Source of the DNA: Kiritimatiellia bacterium
GTDB lineage: Bacteria > Verrucomicrobiota > Kiritimatiellia > RFP12 > DVOR01
Assembly: GCA_017548245.1 (NCBI GenBank)
Contig: JAFYMU010000237.1
Coordinates: 1-5,866, forward strand
DNA: 5,866 nt
Direction of reading: 5' to 3'
The stretch's first letter is position 1; each line of letters starts with the position of its first letter. This document shows, one piece after another, positions 1 to 5,866 of the stretch. Under the pieces are notes generated by a model. The model made no database searches. It had not been told where the DNA came from and saw only the letters and a program-made list of their open reading frames with translations. The position numbers were made by a program, and so were the translations under genes.

Positions 1-516
1 CCTGTAAAGAAGACCATCGCCCACCCCAAGAGCGGCGAGAGCGGCGTTTCCCCCAGCGGCCACGAACTCGCGGCGCCGAGGTAGAGATTCATCCCACGGC
101 AGCAGCCCATGGTGATGACCCCAACCCACGGGATGTGTTTGGCAATCGTGTCATAAAAGACGATGAGACCCAAGAGAACAATGGCGGCAGGAAGGCCCGA
201 ACCCGAACAGAGCAAACCCAAGGCCGCCAACACGATAGCGACCCCAAAAGACAGTGCTGCGTTTGACACGTCCCGAGGGAATTGGACGTGAGGGGCGTTC
301 GTGCGCGTCAATTTTGGCATCGCACGCATCGTTGAGCAAGAGCCCCGCGGAGTAGAGACAAAGGGAGGCTATGATGGGCAAGACGGGGAAAGCGCCCCGC
401 ATCCCTGCGAGCACCCACCCTGCCAAGATGTCACCAGGAACGGTAAACAAATTCGGCAGGCGGAGCAATTCCGCCCACACCTGCCAAGAACGTTGTTTAC
501 GCGCGGTTGATCTCAT
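1..516 (-). CDS. eboC: UbiA-family prenyltransferase, EboC-like; frameshifted and cut by the left edge
   Basis: UbiA-family proteins are integral membrane enzymes that transfer prenyl chains. EboC is the UbiA-like member of the ebo cluster. The N-terminal part (516 to about 267) gives LLRLPNLFTVPGDILAGW, a membrane helix, then the Asp-rich motif N62-D63-x2-D66-x3-D70 and RPSRPIPSGRV. These fit EboC. After about 266 the reading continues in another frame as SNAALSFGVAIVLAALG..., then the second Asp motif FYDTIAKH (YD at 150-155) and MGCCRGMN (from 110), open to the left edge. The two pieces join into one normal protein, so the original frame, which ends at 151, is not the true end. The ATG at 516 is the first after the pyrK stop, 15 bases away, and has no visible ribosome binding site, so it probably relies on coupling. 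Either a recent mutation or a sequencing error explains the break. Confidence 0.8.
260..270 (-). other. Frameshift site in the EboC-like gene
   Basis: On the coding strand the sequence around CGTGTCAAAC switches from the frame giving PSGRVKRST to the frame giving SNAALSFGVA. Restoring one lost GT unit (CGTGTGTCAAAC) would yield a continuous PSGRVSNAALSFG, the expected family sequence. One extra base here would do nearly the same. A two-base slip in the short GT repeat is the simplest explanation. Confidence 0.65.
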
Positions 517-531
517 CGTTGCGATAGCGGA

Positions 532-1314
532 TTACCAAACGATTTCGCGCGATTCGAAGACGGGGCCATCGACGCAAACGCGTGCGAGAACTTCGGAGCC
601 ATCGTCTTCCTTGCGAATCTTCTGCACGCAAGCCAAGCATGCGCCAACGCCGCAGACCATGTGCTTATCCAAGGAGAGCCACCCCTTGATGTTTTTCGCC
701 ATGGCGCGTTCGCCCACTGCACGCAACATGCCATCGGGACCGCAAGCGTAGAGTTCGGCATCGGGATTCTGTTCCAAGGCGGCATCCAAAGGAAGGGTCA
801 CCAAACCCTGTTCGCCCGCGGAACCATCCTGGGTGGCAATGCGCACGTCCCAACCCAACTGCACAAAACGTTCGGTCTCCAAGATATCAGCGGCAGTACG
901 GCCACCAACAAAGAGGATGCCCTTACGCGGCAAGCGGGTGGCCAAGAACCACAAGGGTGCCACACCGTAACCGCCACCCACCAAGTAAGGGGTGCCCGTG
1001 GGATTCAACGGGAAGGGACGGCCGATGGGGCCCAAAATTTGGAGTTGCGAACCCACCGGGAGGGCGGCGAGGCGTTGGGTACCAAAGCCCACGACCTTGT
1101 AGAGCACATAGAGTTTGCCCGTGGCGGGGTCGGCATCATAGATACTGAAGGGACGGCGCAAACGCGAAGCTTCCAGCGTCGGGATTTGCACGTGGACGAA
1201 TTGACCCGGTTGGGCAATCGCGGCAATTTCAGGAGCCTGGAAGGTTAAGACTTGATAACCTTGTGCCAACGGACGAATATCGAGCAATGTTGCGGTGGTA
1301 TCTTGCATAGTCAT
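532..1314 (-). CDS. pyrK: Dihydroorotate dehydrogenase electron-transfer subunit (FAD/2Fe-2S)
   Basis: This 260-residue protein belongs to the ferredoxin-NADP-reductase-like family and matches PyrK in length and layout. PyrK passes electrons from dihydroorotate, oxidised by PyrD type 1B, to NAD+ in pyrimidine synthesis in the cytoplasm. The FAD-binding barrel shows RRPFSIYD (53-60) and GPIGRPF (95-101). The nucleotide-binding part shows GGGYGVAPL (113-121) and YACGPDGML (189-197). The 2Fe-2S cluster ligands are Cys221, Cys226 and Cys229 in CGVGACLAC and Cys247 in RVCVDGPVF, the full PyrK set. The start at 1314 has a strong ribosome binding site. No pyrD is in the window; it may lie elsewhere. 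Because this gene sits among ebo-like genes, a reductase role for a different partner is possible, but the cluster motif is typical of PyrK. Confidence 0.9.
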   Translation of the reverse strand: MTMQDTTATLLDIRPLAQGYQVLTFQAPEIAAIAQPGQFVHVQIPTLEASRLRRPFSIYDADPATGKLYVLYKVVGFGTQRLAALPVGSQLQILGPIGRPFPLNPTGTPYLVGGGYGVAPLWFLATRLPRKGILFVGGRTAADILETERFVQLGWDVRIATQDGSAGEQGLVTLPLDAALEQNPDAELYACGPDGMLRAVGERAMAKNIKGWLSLDKHMVCGVGACLACVQKIRKEDDGSEVLARVCVDGPVFESREIVW

Positions 1315-1316
1315 AC

Positions 1317-4292
1317 TTACTCCTTAAGAGGGGCTTCCTTATTTTCAGTCTCAGTCGTGGGGCTCGTCGGGGTTTCAGCGGGCGTCTTCTCCGTGGGAGA
1401 AACGGACGTGCCGCGTTCGAGGGCCAAATAGCGCGGTTCTTGACGAATCATGCGTAAGACCTGATTCACGGTCGAAGCGGCATCCATCTGCCCCTTCTTC
1501 GTCAAGGACGACTTCAAATTCTCCAACTTGGTGAGGTAGTCACGGTAAATCTTGCGCTTTTCAGAGTCACGCGAATCCATGACCGAACGGCGCTGCAAGA
1601 GGAAGGTCTGCTGAGCCTGTTGCACTTCGGCGGGGAATTCCACCAAATCCTCTTGACGCAACTCATGGTTTTCTTCAAAACGTGCCAACTCTGCCGAAGC
1701 CGCTTCCCACGCATTGAAGTTGCCCGACTCACGGAAGGCCTCCATCAACGAACGCAAGGCGGCATCATACTGTTGCGGCCAATCGCCCAAGGCACTTTCG
1801 GCTTCACGGTCAAAACGGTCGAGTTCCACACGCAAGGCATCACGCACGTTGTGCAAGATTTCCAATTCCGGAATCGTGGTGCTACTGGCACGCGCCGTAC
1901 CCGGCAAGACCACCGTGCTCCCCGTAGTACCCACCTTGGCAACCAAGGCTTCGTTTTCTGCCACGATGGGGATTTCCTTCACGCGATTCAATTCATCACT
2001 GATCTTGCCGGCGAGTACCATCTCACCCTTTTGGGTGTAAGTCTTACGCAGTTCATCCAAGGTGGCGGTGTACTTCTTGGCGGCAGCGACAATCTGACGC
2101 GCCGAGATGGCGGCCTGCTCGTCACGGATTTGCGCCATGGTACGCTTCAACAACGCCAACTCTTCAATATCGCTCTCTTGAACTTCGCCCAGGACGTTGT
2201 TCTGCACATACTCATCCAAGGCCTTCTGAACGGAGATCACGCCTTCGTAGTTGCCCTCTTGCTGCACCGAACGGCGCAAGTCGGCAAGCCCCTGACGATA
2301 CTGGAAGAGCAACTGCGATTCCTGTTGACGGCGACGCAAGACAAATTCATTGAGCGTCGTTTCAAAGATGGCACGCTTCTCCTCTGCACCATCAGGGAGA
2401 CGCTCACGCGGTTGAGCCGCCAACTGCGTCTTGGAGGCCACCGTCGGGAAGTATTCCGAGAACGAGGCACCCTTATCGCACAAACCGACATAACTATTGT
2501 AGAGTATGCTGACGCCAGGGATGGCCGCAACGGCACGTGCCGGCGCATAGATGATGCGCAAGAGCGGCGAGAAGCCGCCGTCCACCAAACGGCCCACGAG
2601 CGGAATCGAGAGCAAGTAGATAAATGCCACAGCGGCCGACAGCACCCACCAACGCCAACGGCGGCAGCTGCGGTTATGCGCATCCAAAATGGCTTGCACA
2701 TCTTGGTATTCGGGCATCGAACCGTATTTGGCGGTCAATTTTTCTGCCAACTTCTTTGCCGTCAACCAATCGTGGTTGCGCACGCATTGACGGATACGCG
2801 CCAAGTCACGACGCAAAATCTTGCTCGGAATCTCGCGCAATTCCTCTTCGTAGACATTCGCATCTTCATTCAAAAGACGGAACTCTTCGATAAAGGCCTG
2901 CGCACGTTCAAAGTTTTCAGCCTTCAATTCGTTGGGAATCAAGGCGGCCAAACGGTTGCGGCGCGCCACACGACGTTCCGCCTCCTCCACGCGTTCGCGG
3001 GTGTCGGTCAAGAGTTTACGACCGGTCGGGCCCGAGGGTTCGAAACCATGAAGACGGCCAGCGATGGAGGCGATGCGCTCAAAATGGCGTTCGTTCCATG
3101 CCAAATCAATCATCTTACCAATCGTTGCCACATGTTCGTACATACGGCAATCGGCACCACACGCAGGGCAATACTGTTGGCCCACAAAGGTTTCCGAACC
3201 GCATTCGAGGCAACGTTCGCTTCCATCCCAACCGCATTCAGCGCAGAACTTCGTGCTGATGGGGTTCACCGCATCGCACCATTTGCAACGCCACGTGGTC
3301 TTAATCGTCGGAGCCACCGTGCGGCCATGGCTGGCGGCATCGGTCAAGGCGCGAACGAAATCCTGGGCCGAACGGTAACGTTGTTCACGTTCGGTCTCCA
3401 TACTGCGACGCATGACCTCGCGCAAGAAGACAGGCACATCCTGTTCGCGATAGTAACGCGGATTGCGGCCAGTAATCAAGAAGTAGAAGACCGCACCCAA
3501 AGAGTAGACGTCAGCACGCACGTCACTGGTCGAGGCATCCTGTTCCAATTCGGGCGCGGAGTAACCCAAGCTGATGAGTTTTTCGCCCGGCGCAGTCAAA
3601 TCTTCCATGCGCGTCACGCCGACTTGAGGCGTAATGCGAGCGAGACCGAAGTCCACGAGCTTGGGTTCTTGGGTGGGATCTAAGAGGATGTTGGCAGGTT
3701 TGAGGTCGCGATGAATCACGCCGCAACTGTGGGCGTAGACCATGGTGCGGGCGATTTTGAGAATCATCGCCAAGGCCTCTTCAGCCGTCATGGGACCATT
3801 CCGCGAGATGAACTGCTCCAACGTCATGTGAGGCGGCGGCGCAGCATTGGCATCGTCTTGGCGCACAATCTCGGTCTGAGCAGGTCCCGAGACATATTCC
3901 ATCACGATGTAAGGACCAAGGGCATCTTCACCCAAGGCGTAGATATGAACGATGTAGGCGTGGTTTAGGGCCGCCACGGCGCGTGCTTCATGCAAGAAGC
4001 GCGAACGCAACACAGGGTCAGCCAGTGCCTTATCATTCAAACGTTTGACTGCGACATAACGTCCAAGGCGGCGATCCTTGGCCAAGTAGACGATGCCCAT
4101 GCCGCCATCGCCAATCTTTCCACAGATGGCATAATCGTCAGAAGGGTTTCCCCCCTTCCCCTCATAAGCCCCCTGCTCTGCGTCAGCGGAATCGGGACGA
4201 ATCACCACCGTTTTGGGATTCGCCTCATTAGAGACGATCACGGTATCGGTTTCATCACTATCCACTACTTGCGCTGCGTCATGCTCAGTCAT
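1317..4292 (-). CDS. Membrane-anchored Hanks-type Ser/Thr protein kinase with double zinc ribbon and repeated helical C-terminal region
   Basis: This 991-residue protein is built in sections. Residues 1-53 are an acidic, probably disordered tail. Residues 54-317 form a complete kinase domain: glycine loop GDGGMG (61-66), Lys83 in VAVK, Glu102, HRDLKPAN with catalytic Asp196, DFG at 214-216 and APE at 246-248, so it looks active. About 20 Ala/Pro/Gln-containing residues (137-156) are inserted just after the hinge. Residues 336-382 hold two CxxC...CxxC zinc ribbons (Cys336/339/350/353 and 361/364/375/378). Residues 390-540 look alpha-helical, possibly TPR-like. A basic patch and hydrophobic segment at about 544-568 form one likely membrane helix, with the kinase inside by the positive-inside rule. 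Residues 630-950 are helical, with four copies of a 31-residue repeat. The end is rich in Thr, Pro and Glu. Substrate unknown; the neighbouring vWA protein is a possible partner, by position only. Confidence 0.95.
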   Translation of the reverse strand: MTEHDAAQVVDSDETDTVIVSNEANPKTVVIRPDSADAEQGAYEGKGGNPSDDYAICGKIGDGGMGIVYLAKDRRLGRYVAVKRLNDKALADPVLRSRFLHEARAVAALNHAYIVHIYALGEDALGPYIVMEYVSGPAQTEIVRQDDANAAPPPHMTLEQFISRNGPMTAEEALAMILKIARTMVYAHSCGVIHRDLKPANILLDPTQEPKLVDFGLARITPQVGVTRMEDLTAPGEKLISLGYSAPELEQDASTSDVRADVYSLGAVFYFLITGRNPRYYREQDVPVFLREVMRRSMETEREQRYRSAQDFVRALTDAASHGRTVAPTIKTTWRCKWCDAVNPISTKFCAECGWDGSERCLECGSETFVGQQYCPACGADCRMYEHVATIGKMIDLAWNERHFERIASIAGRLHGFEPSGPTGRKLLTDTRERVEEAERRVARRNRLAALIPNELKAENFERAQAFIEEFRLLNEDANVYEEELREIPSKILRRDLARIRQCVRNHDWLTAKKLAEKLTAKYGSMPEYQDVQAILDAHNRSCRRWRWWVLSAAVAFIYLLSIPLVGRLVDGGFSPLLRIIYAPARAVAAIPGVSILYNSYVGLCDKGASFSEYFPTVASKTQLAAQPRERLPDGAEEKRAIFETTLNEFVLRRRQQESQLLFQYRQGLADLRRSVQQEGNYEGVISVQKALDEYVQNNVLGEVQESDIEELALLKRTMAQIRDEQAAISARQIVAAAKKYTATLDELRKTYTQKGEMVLAGKISDELNRVKEIPIVAENEALVAKVGTTGSTVVLPGTARASSTTIPELEILHNVRDALRVELDRFDREAESALGDWPQQYDAALRSLMEAFRESGNFNAWEAASAELARFEENHELRQEDLVEFPAEVQQAQQTFLLQRRSVMDSRDSEKRKIYRDYLTKLENLKSSLTKKGQMDAASTVNQVLRMIRQEPRYLALERGTSVSPTEKTPAETPTSPTTETENKEAPLKE
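1320..1326 (-). promoter_or_regulatory. Ribosome binding site of pyrK, embedded in the end of the kinase gene
   Basis: TAAGGAG overlaps the last kinase codons (Leu-Lys-Glu) and lies five bases before the ATG at 1314. With only two bases between the kinase stop and this ATG, translation of the two genes is probably coupled. The spacing favours the first ATG over the one two codons later. Confidence 0.75.
1446..2300 (-). repeat. Region with four divergent copies of a 31-residue helical repeat in the kinase C-terminal half
   Basis: Four segments share the same spacing, Y-x3-L-x2-L-x7-G, followed by a second helix: residues 665-695, 741-771, 842-872 and 919-949. The Tyr-to-Gly distance is 15 in all four. 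The segments are separated by 45-70 residues of charged helix. Each reads as a helical hairpin turning at the Gly. Similar sequences, as I recall, occur in extracytoplasmic regions of Verrucomicrobia and Planctomycetes proteins. The copies differ strongly at the sequence level, so this is an old duplication, not a DNA repeat. Confidence 0.7.
2589..2651 (-). other. Predicted transmembrane helix of the kinase
   Basis: Residues 548-568 are an uninterrupted hydrophobic stretch preceded by RSCRRWRWW. The charge step suggests the N-terminal kinase half is cytoplasmic and the repeat region is outside. A second moderately hydrophobic stretch at about 575-604 could be amphipathic or membrane-associated, which leaves the topology of the C-terminal half somewhat uncertain. 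Confidence 0.7.
3147..3287 (-). other. Double zinc-ribbon segment of the kinase
   Basis: Residues 336-382 carry four CxxC pairs: WRCKWC, FCAEC, CLEC and YCPAC, with one further Cys at 382. This is the pattern of a double zinc ribbon and would bind two zinc ions. It lies directly after the kinase C-lobe on the cytoplasmic side, where it could hold protein partners or dimerise the kinase. Confidence 0.8.
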
Positions 4293-4296
4293 ACAG

Positions 4297-4303
4297 CCAC
4301 CTC
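4297..4303 (-). promoter_or_regulatory. Ribosome binding site of the kinase gene
   Basis: GAGGTGG lies four bases before the ATG at 4292, within the 19-base gap after the TatD-like gene. It is a good Shine-Dalgarno match and supports that ATG as the start. Confidence 0.7.
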
Positions 4304-4311
4304 AAAATCGG

Positions 4312-5157
4312 TTAGGGTTGACGTTGAAACGTTGTCGGATCTTGCGGAACAATATCAAAATTGGGCTTCCAGTGCGGTGAAGCCGAATAGAACGCCATGG
4401 GCGTGTGATAGGTAATCGTTTCAATGACCTCTTCAGAGAAGCCATCGGCACGCAACCGGTCGACTACCTTAATTAAAGATAAGGGATCGCTAATGCCCCA
4501 GTCCGCCGAACCATTCACAATCACGCGTTCGTGGCCATGTTCGCGAATCATCGCGCTAACACGTTCGGGCGAGAGCTTGGAGAAGGGATAGACCGTCATG
4601 CCCGCGTAGCAACCACTTTCAAGGGCAAGACCGATGGTCTCCTCGACATTGTGGTCGATATCAATGCGTTCGGGGGTCAAGCCTTCAGCCTTAATAATCT
4701 CAAGAACGCGGGTAATGCCCTTTACCTTATTAAAATGGGGCAAGTGGAGGATGACCGGCATCTTGCGTTCTTCAGCCATACGCAACTGACGCACAAGGGC
4801 GTGCTCTTCGTTGGGCGTAATGTTGTTGAAGCCGATTTCACCCAACGCGACACAACGCGGATGGTCCAAGTATTCCCCCATCCCATCAATCACTTCATCC
4901 GCCAAGGCGCGATTTTCAGCTTCCTTGGGATTCATGCCGATTGCACTCCAGTGGTCAACGCCAAAGCGTGCTGCACGTTGATGTTCGAACTCTAGGGACA
5001 ACTGGAAGTAATCAAAGAAGGTGCCCGCATAACGTCGATTCGCGCCCTGCCAGAAGGACGGTTCCACGCAGACGCGAATCCCCTTGTCTCGCATGGCCAT
5101 GTACTCATCCGTGGTGCGAGAAATCATATGAATATGCGGTTCAATGATAGGTTTCAT
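4312..5157 (-). CDS. eboB: TatD-like metal-dependent hydrolase, EboB-like
   Basis: This is a 281-residue TIM-barrel amidohydrolase of the TatD type. The expected metal ligands are visible: HIH at residues 8-10, the GEIG glutamate at 107, His138 in ILHLPH, His169 in DHN, and Asp219 in SADWG. The opening 'EPHIHMISRTTDEY', 'GMNPKEAENRALADEV', 'HNVEETIGLALE' and 'GSADWGISDPL' fit my recollection of EboB, the TatD-like member of the ebo cluster, better than generic DNase TatD. The ebo genes are linked to export of a metabolite precursor to the periplasm; EboB's substrate is not known to me. I chose the ATG at 5157, because the family begins close to the PHxH strand. A TTG at 5166 would add three residues. 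Neither start has a clear Shine-Dalgarno sequence. The C-terminal tail after about residue 262 is rich in Pro and Gln and appears to be an extension. The symbol is a homology guess. Confidence 0.85.
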   Translation of the reverse strand: MKPIIEPHIHMISRTTDEYMAMRDKGIRVCVEPSFWQGANRRYAGTFFDYFQLSLEFEHQRAARFGVDHWSAIGMNPKEAENRALADEVIDGMGEYLDHPRCVALGEIGFNNITPNEEHALVRQLRMAEERKMPVILHLPHFNKVKGITRVLEIIKAEGLTPERIDIDHNVEETIGLALESGCYAGMTVYPFSKLSPERVSAMIREHGHERVIVNGSADWGISDPLSLIKVVDRLRADGFSEEVIETITYHTPMAFYSASPHWKPNFDIVPQDPTTFQRQP

Positions 5158-5180
5158 AGGTAACAAACGCTTTCAAAAGG

Positions 5181-5192
5181 GTGATGCATCAC
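5181..5192. promoter_or_regulatory. Perfect 12-base palindrome between vWA and TatD-like genes (possible operator or small hairpin)
   Basis: GTGATGCATCAC reads the same on both strands. It sits in the 39-base gap, 4 bases past the vWA stop codon and about 24 bases before the ATG of the TatD-like gene. It could bind a dimeric regulator. As RNA it would give only a four-pair stem with a four-base loop, and the T run after it is short, so it is a poor terminator. Chance occurrence is possible. Confidence 0.25.
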
Positions 5193-5196
5193 GCCA

Positions 5197-5866
5197 TTAC
5201 TTTGCGGGTGCATAGGGGTTGCGCACGCCATAGGTCTTCGAGAACTGATCAATGCGCGTTAAGAGCGCCTCCGAAGGATTCTCGGCATACTCGGCCAAGA
5301 GGTCAAACATAGCACGTTCGGCCCAGGCTTGACGCAAGTTGGTCGTCTCTTCACGCGCGGCATCCTTTAAAGAGAAGGTAAAGACGGCATCATAGGGATT
5401 GGTCGAAGAGTTACCCTTCAACTGACAGGTCAAGGACTCCACCCCACGCGGCACGCGGCCATAGACCGTCAATGCACGGTCAGCATAGAGGTTGGTCAAC
5501 TTCTTCGGATGGATTTCACCGCCGCTCTGCGTTGCAAAGACAATCGACAAATCCTTCATCACGGGGTTACGAATCGAATCAAAGATGGGAATCAACTCCC
5601 CTTCAATCGCGCGGATGTTACCCGAAGCCGAGGTGTTTTCACCGCGGTTGGCATAGCACAACATATCCAAGAAGTACGGATTGACCTGCTTAATACCAAA
5701 GGTATAGACCGAGATCATACCATTATTCATACGCGTGAATTCACCGATAATGCGGGTGGTTTCCGTCACACCCACCGTCGGTTCACCGTCCGTCACCACG
5801 ATCGCAATCAAGGGACGATTGGGTTCGCGCTGCAACGTCAAGAGGTCTTGAAGCAACAAGAACAAG
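5197..5866 (-). CDS. VIT/vWA-type von Willebrand factor A domain protein, C-terminal part (N-terminus outside the window)
   Basis: This is the last 222 residues of a larger protein; the frame is open to the right edge. The first in-frame codons are TTG (Leu) inside a hydrophobic helix, so no start is present. The fragment begins in the middle of a vWA domain. The strand IAIVVTDGEPTVG (about residues 20-32 of the fragment) carries the TDG motif that contributes to the MIDAS metal site, followed by VYTFGIKQVN, typical of these domains. Further on are the 'NPVMKDL' beta-sandwich region and a terminal YGVRNPYAP, matching the 'YG-x-x-(T/N)PY' end of VIT/vWA (inter-alpha-trypsin-inhibitor-heavy-chain-like) bacterial proteins. 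The DxSxS half of the MIDAS site, any VIT domain and any signal peptide would lie beyond the edge. Such proteins usually act at the cell surface or in the periplasm in metal-dependent protein binding. The partner here is unknown. Family call is firm, role is not. Confidence 0.85.
   Translation of the reverse strand, partial: LFLLLQDLLTLQREPNRPLIAIVVTDGEPTVGVTETTRIIGEFTRMNNGMISVYTFGIKQVNPYFLDMLCYANRGENTSASGNIRAIEGELIPIFDSIRNPVMKDLSIVFATQSGGEIHPKKLTNLYADRALTVYGRVPRGVESLTCQLKGNSSTNPYDAVFTFSLKDAAREETTNLRQAWAERAMFDLLAEYAENPSEALLTRIDQFSKTYGVRNPYAPAK

Noticed and set aside
151..516. A complete 121-residue small membrane protein
   Set aside because: Its last 38 or so residues are not membrane-like or family-like, while another frame continues the UbiA sequence exactly where it fails; it is a frameshifted fragment.
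661..1248. 195-codon plus-strand open frame as a gene
   Set aside because: It lies entirely opposite pyrK in the same codon register, and the minus strand has complete PyrK motifs.
1620..3683. 687-codon plus-strand open frame as a real gene
   Set aside because: It is the codon-aligned antisense of a kinase with every catalytic motif intact, and its translation shows no recognisable domain.
4531..4995. 154-codon plus-strand open frame as a gene
   Set aside because: It is the antisense shadow of the TatD-like gene, whose metal ligands are all present on the minus strand.
5157..5166. TTG at 5166 as the start of the TatD-like gene
   Set aside because: The ATG three codons later fits the usual family N-terminus, and the TTG has no supporting ribosome binding site.
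5171..5196. Rho-independent terminator after the vWA gene
   Set aside because: The palindrome gives only a four-pair stem and the following T run is short and offset, so termination is unlikely.

Overview
The window is almost entirely coding. Five genes lie head to tail on the minus strand, with gaps of 39, 19, 2 and 15 bases, so they probably form one operon read from right to left. No intergenic stretch exceeds 40 bases. I saw no tRNA, rRNA, CRISPR array, insertion sequence or origin.

In order of transcription: (1) the C-terminal part of a VIT/vWA-type von Willebrand factor A protein, cut by the right edge; (2) a TatD-like amidohydrolase that closely resembles EboB; (3) a 991-residue membrane-anchored Ser/Thr protein kinase with two zinc ribbons and a helical outer region containing a fourfold 31-residue repeat; (4) PyrK, the FAD/2Fe-2S electron-transfer subunit of class 1B dihydroorotate dehydrogenase; (5) a UbiA-family prenyltransferase resembling EboC, cut by the left edge and carrying an apparent frameshift.

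The organism is probably a bacterium of the Planctomycetes-Verrucomicrobia-Lentisphaerae group. This is inferred from the Hanks-type kinase with zinc ribbons, the VIT/vWA protein and the Tyr/Leu/Gly helical repeat, all of which I associate with that group. It is not proven. The base composition is moderately GC-rich by eye, and the codons TTA, CTA and TCA are nearly avoided, which leaves long codon-aligned open frames on the opposite strand.

The most interesting point is the combination. EboB- and EboC-like genes normally belong to the ebo cluster (eboABCDEF), implicated in moving a metabolite precursor out of the cytoplasm. Here they flank a kinase and PyrK. The neighbouring vWA protein and kinase could form a signalling pair, and PyrK could be shared with pyrimidine synthesis or serve the local pathway. 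These links are inferred from gene order only. The rest of the cluster, if present, lies outside the window.
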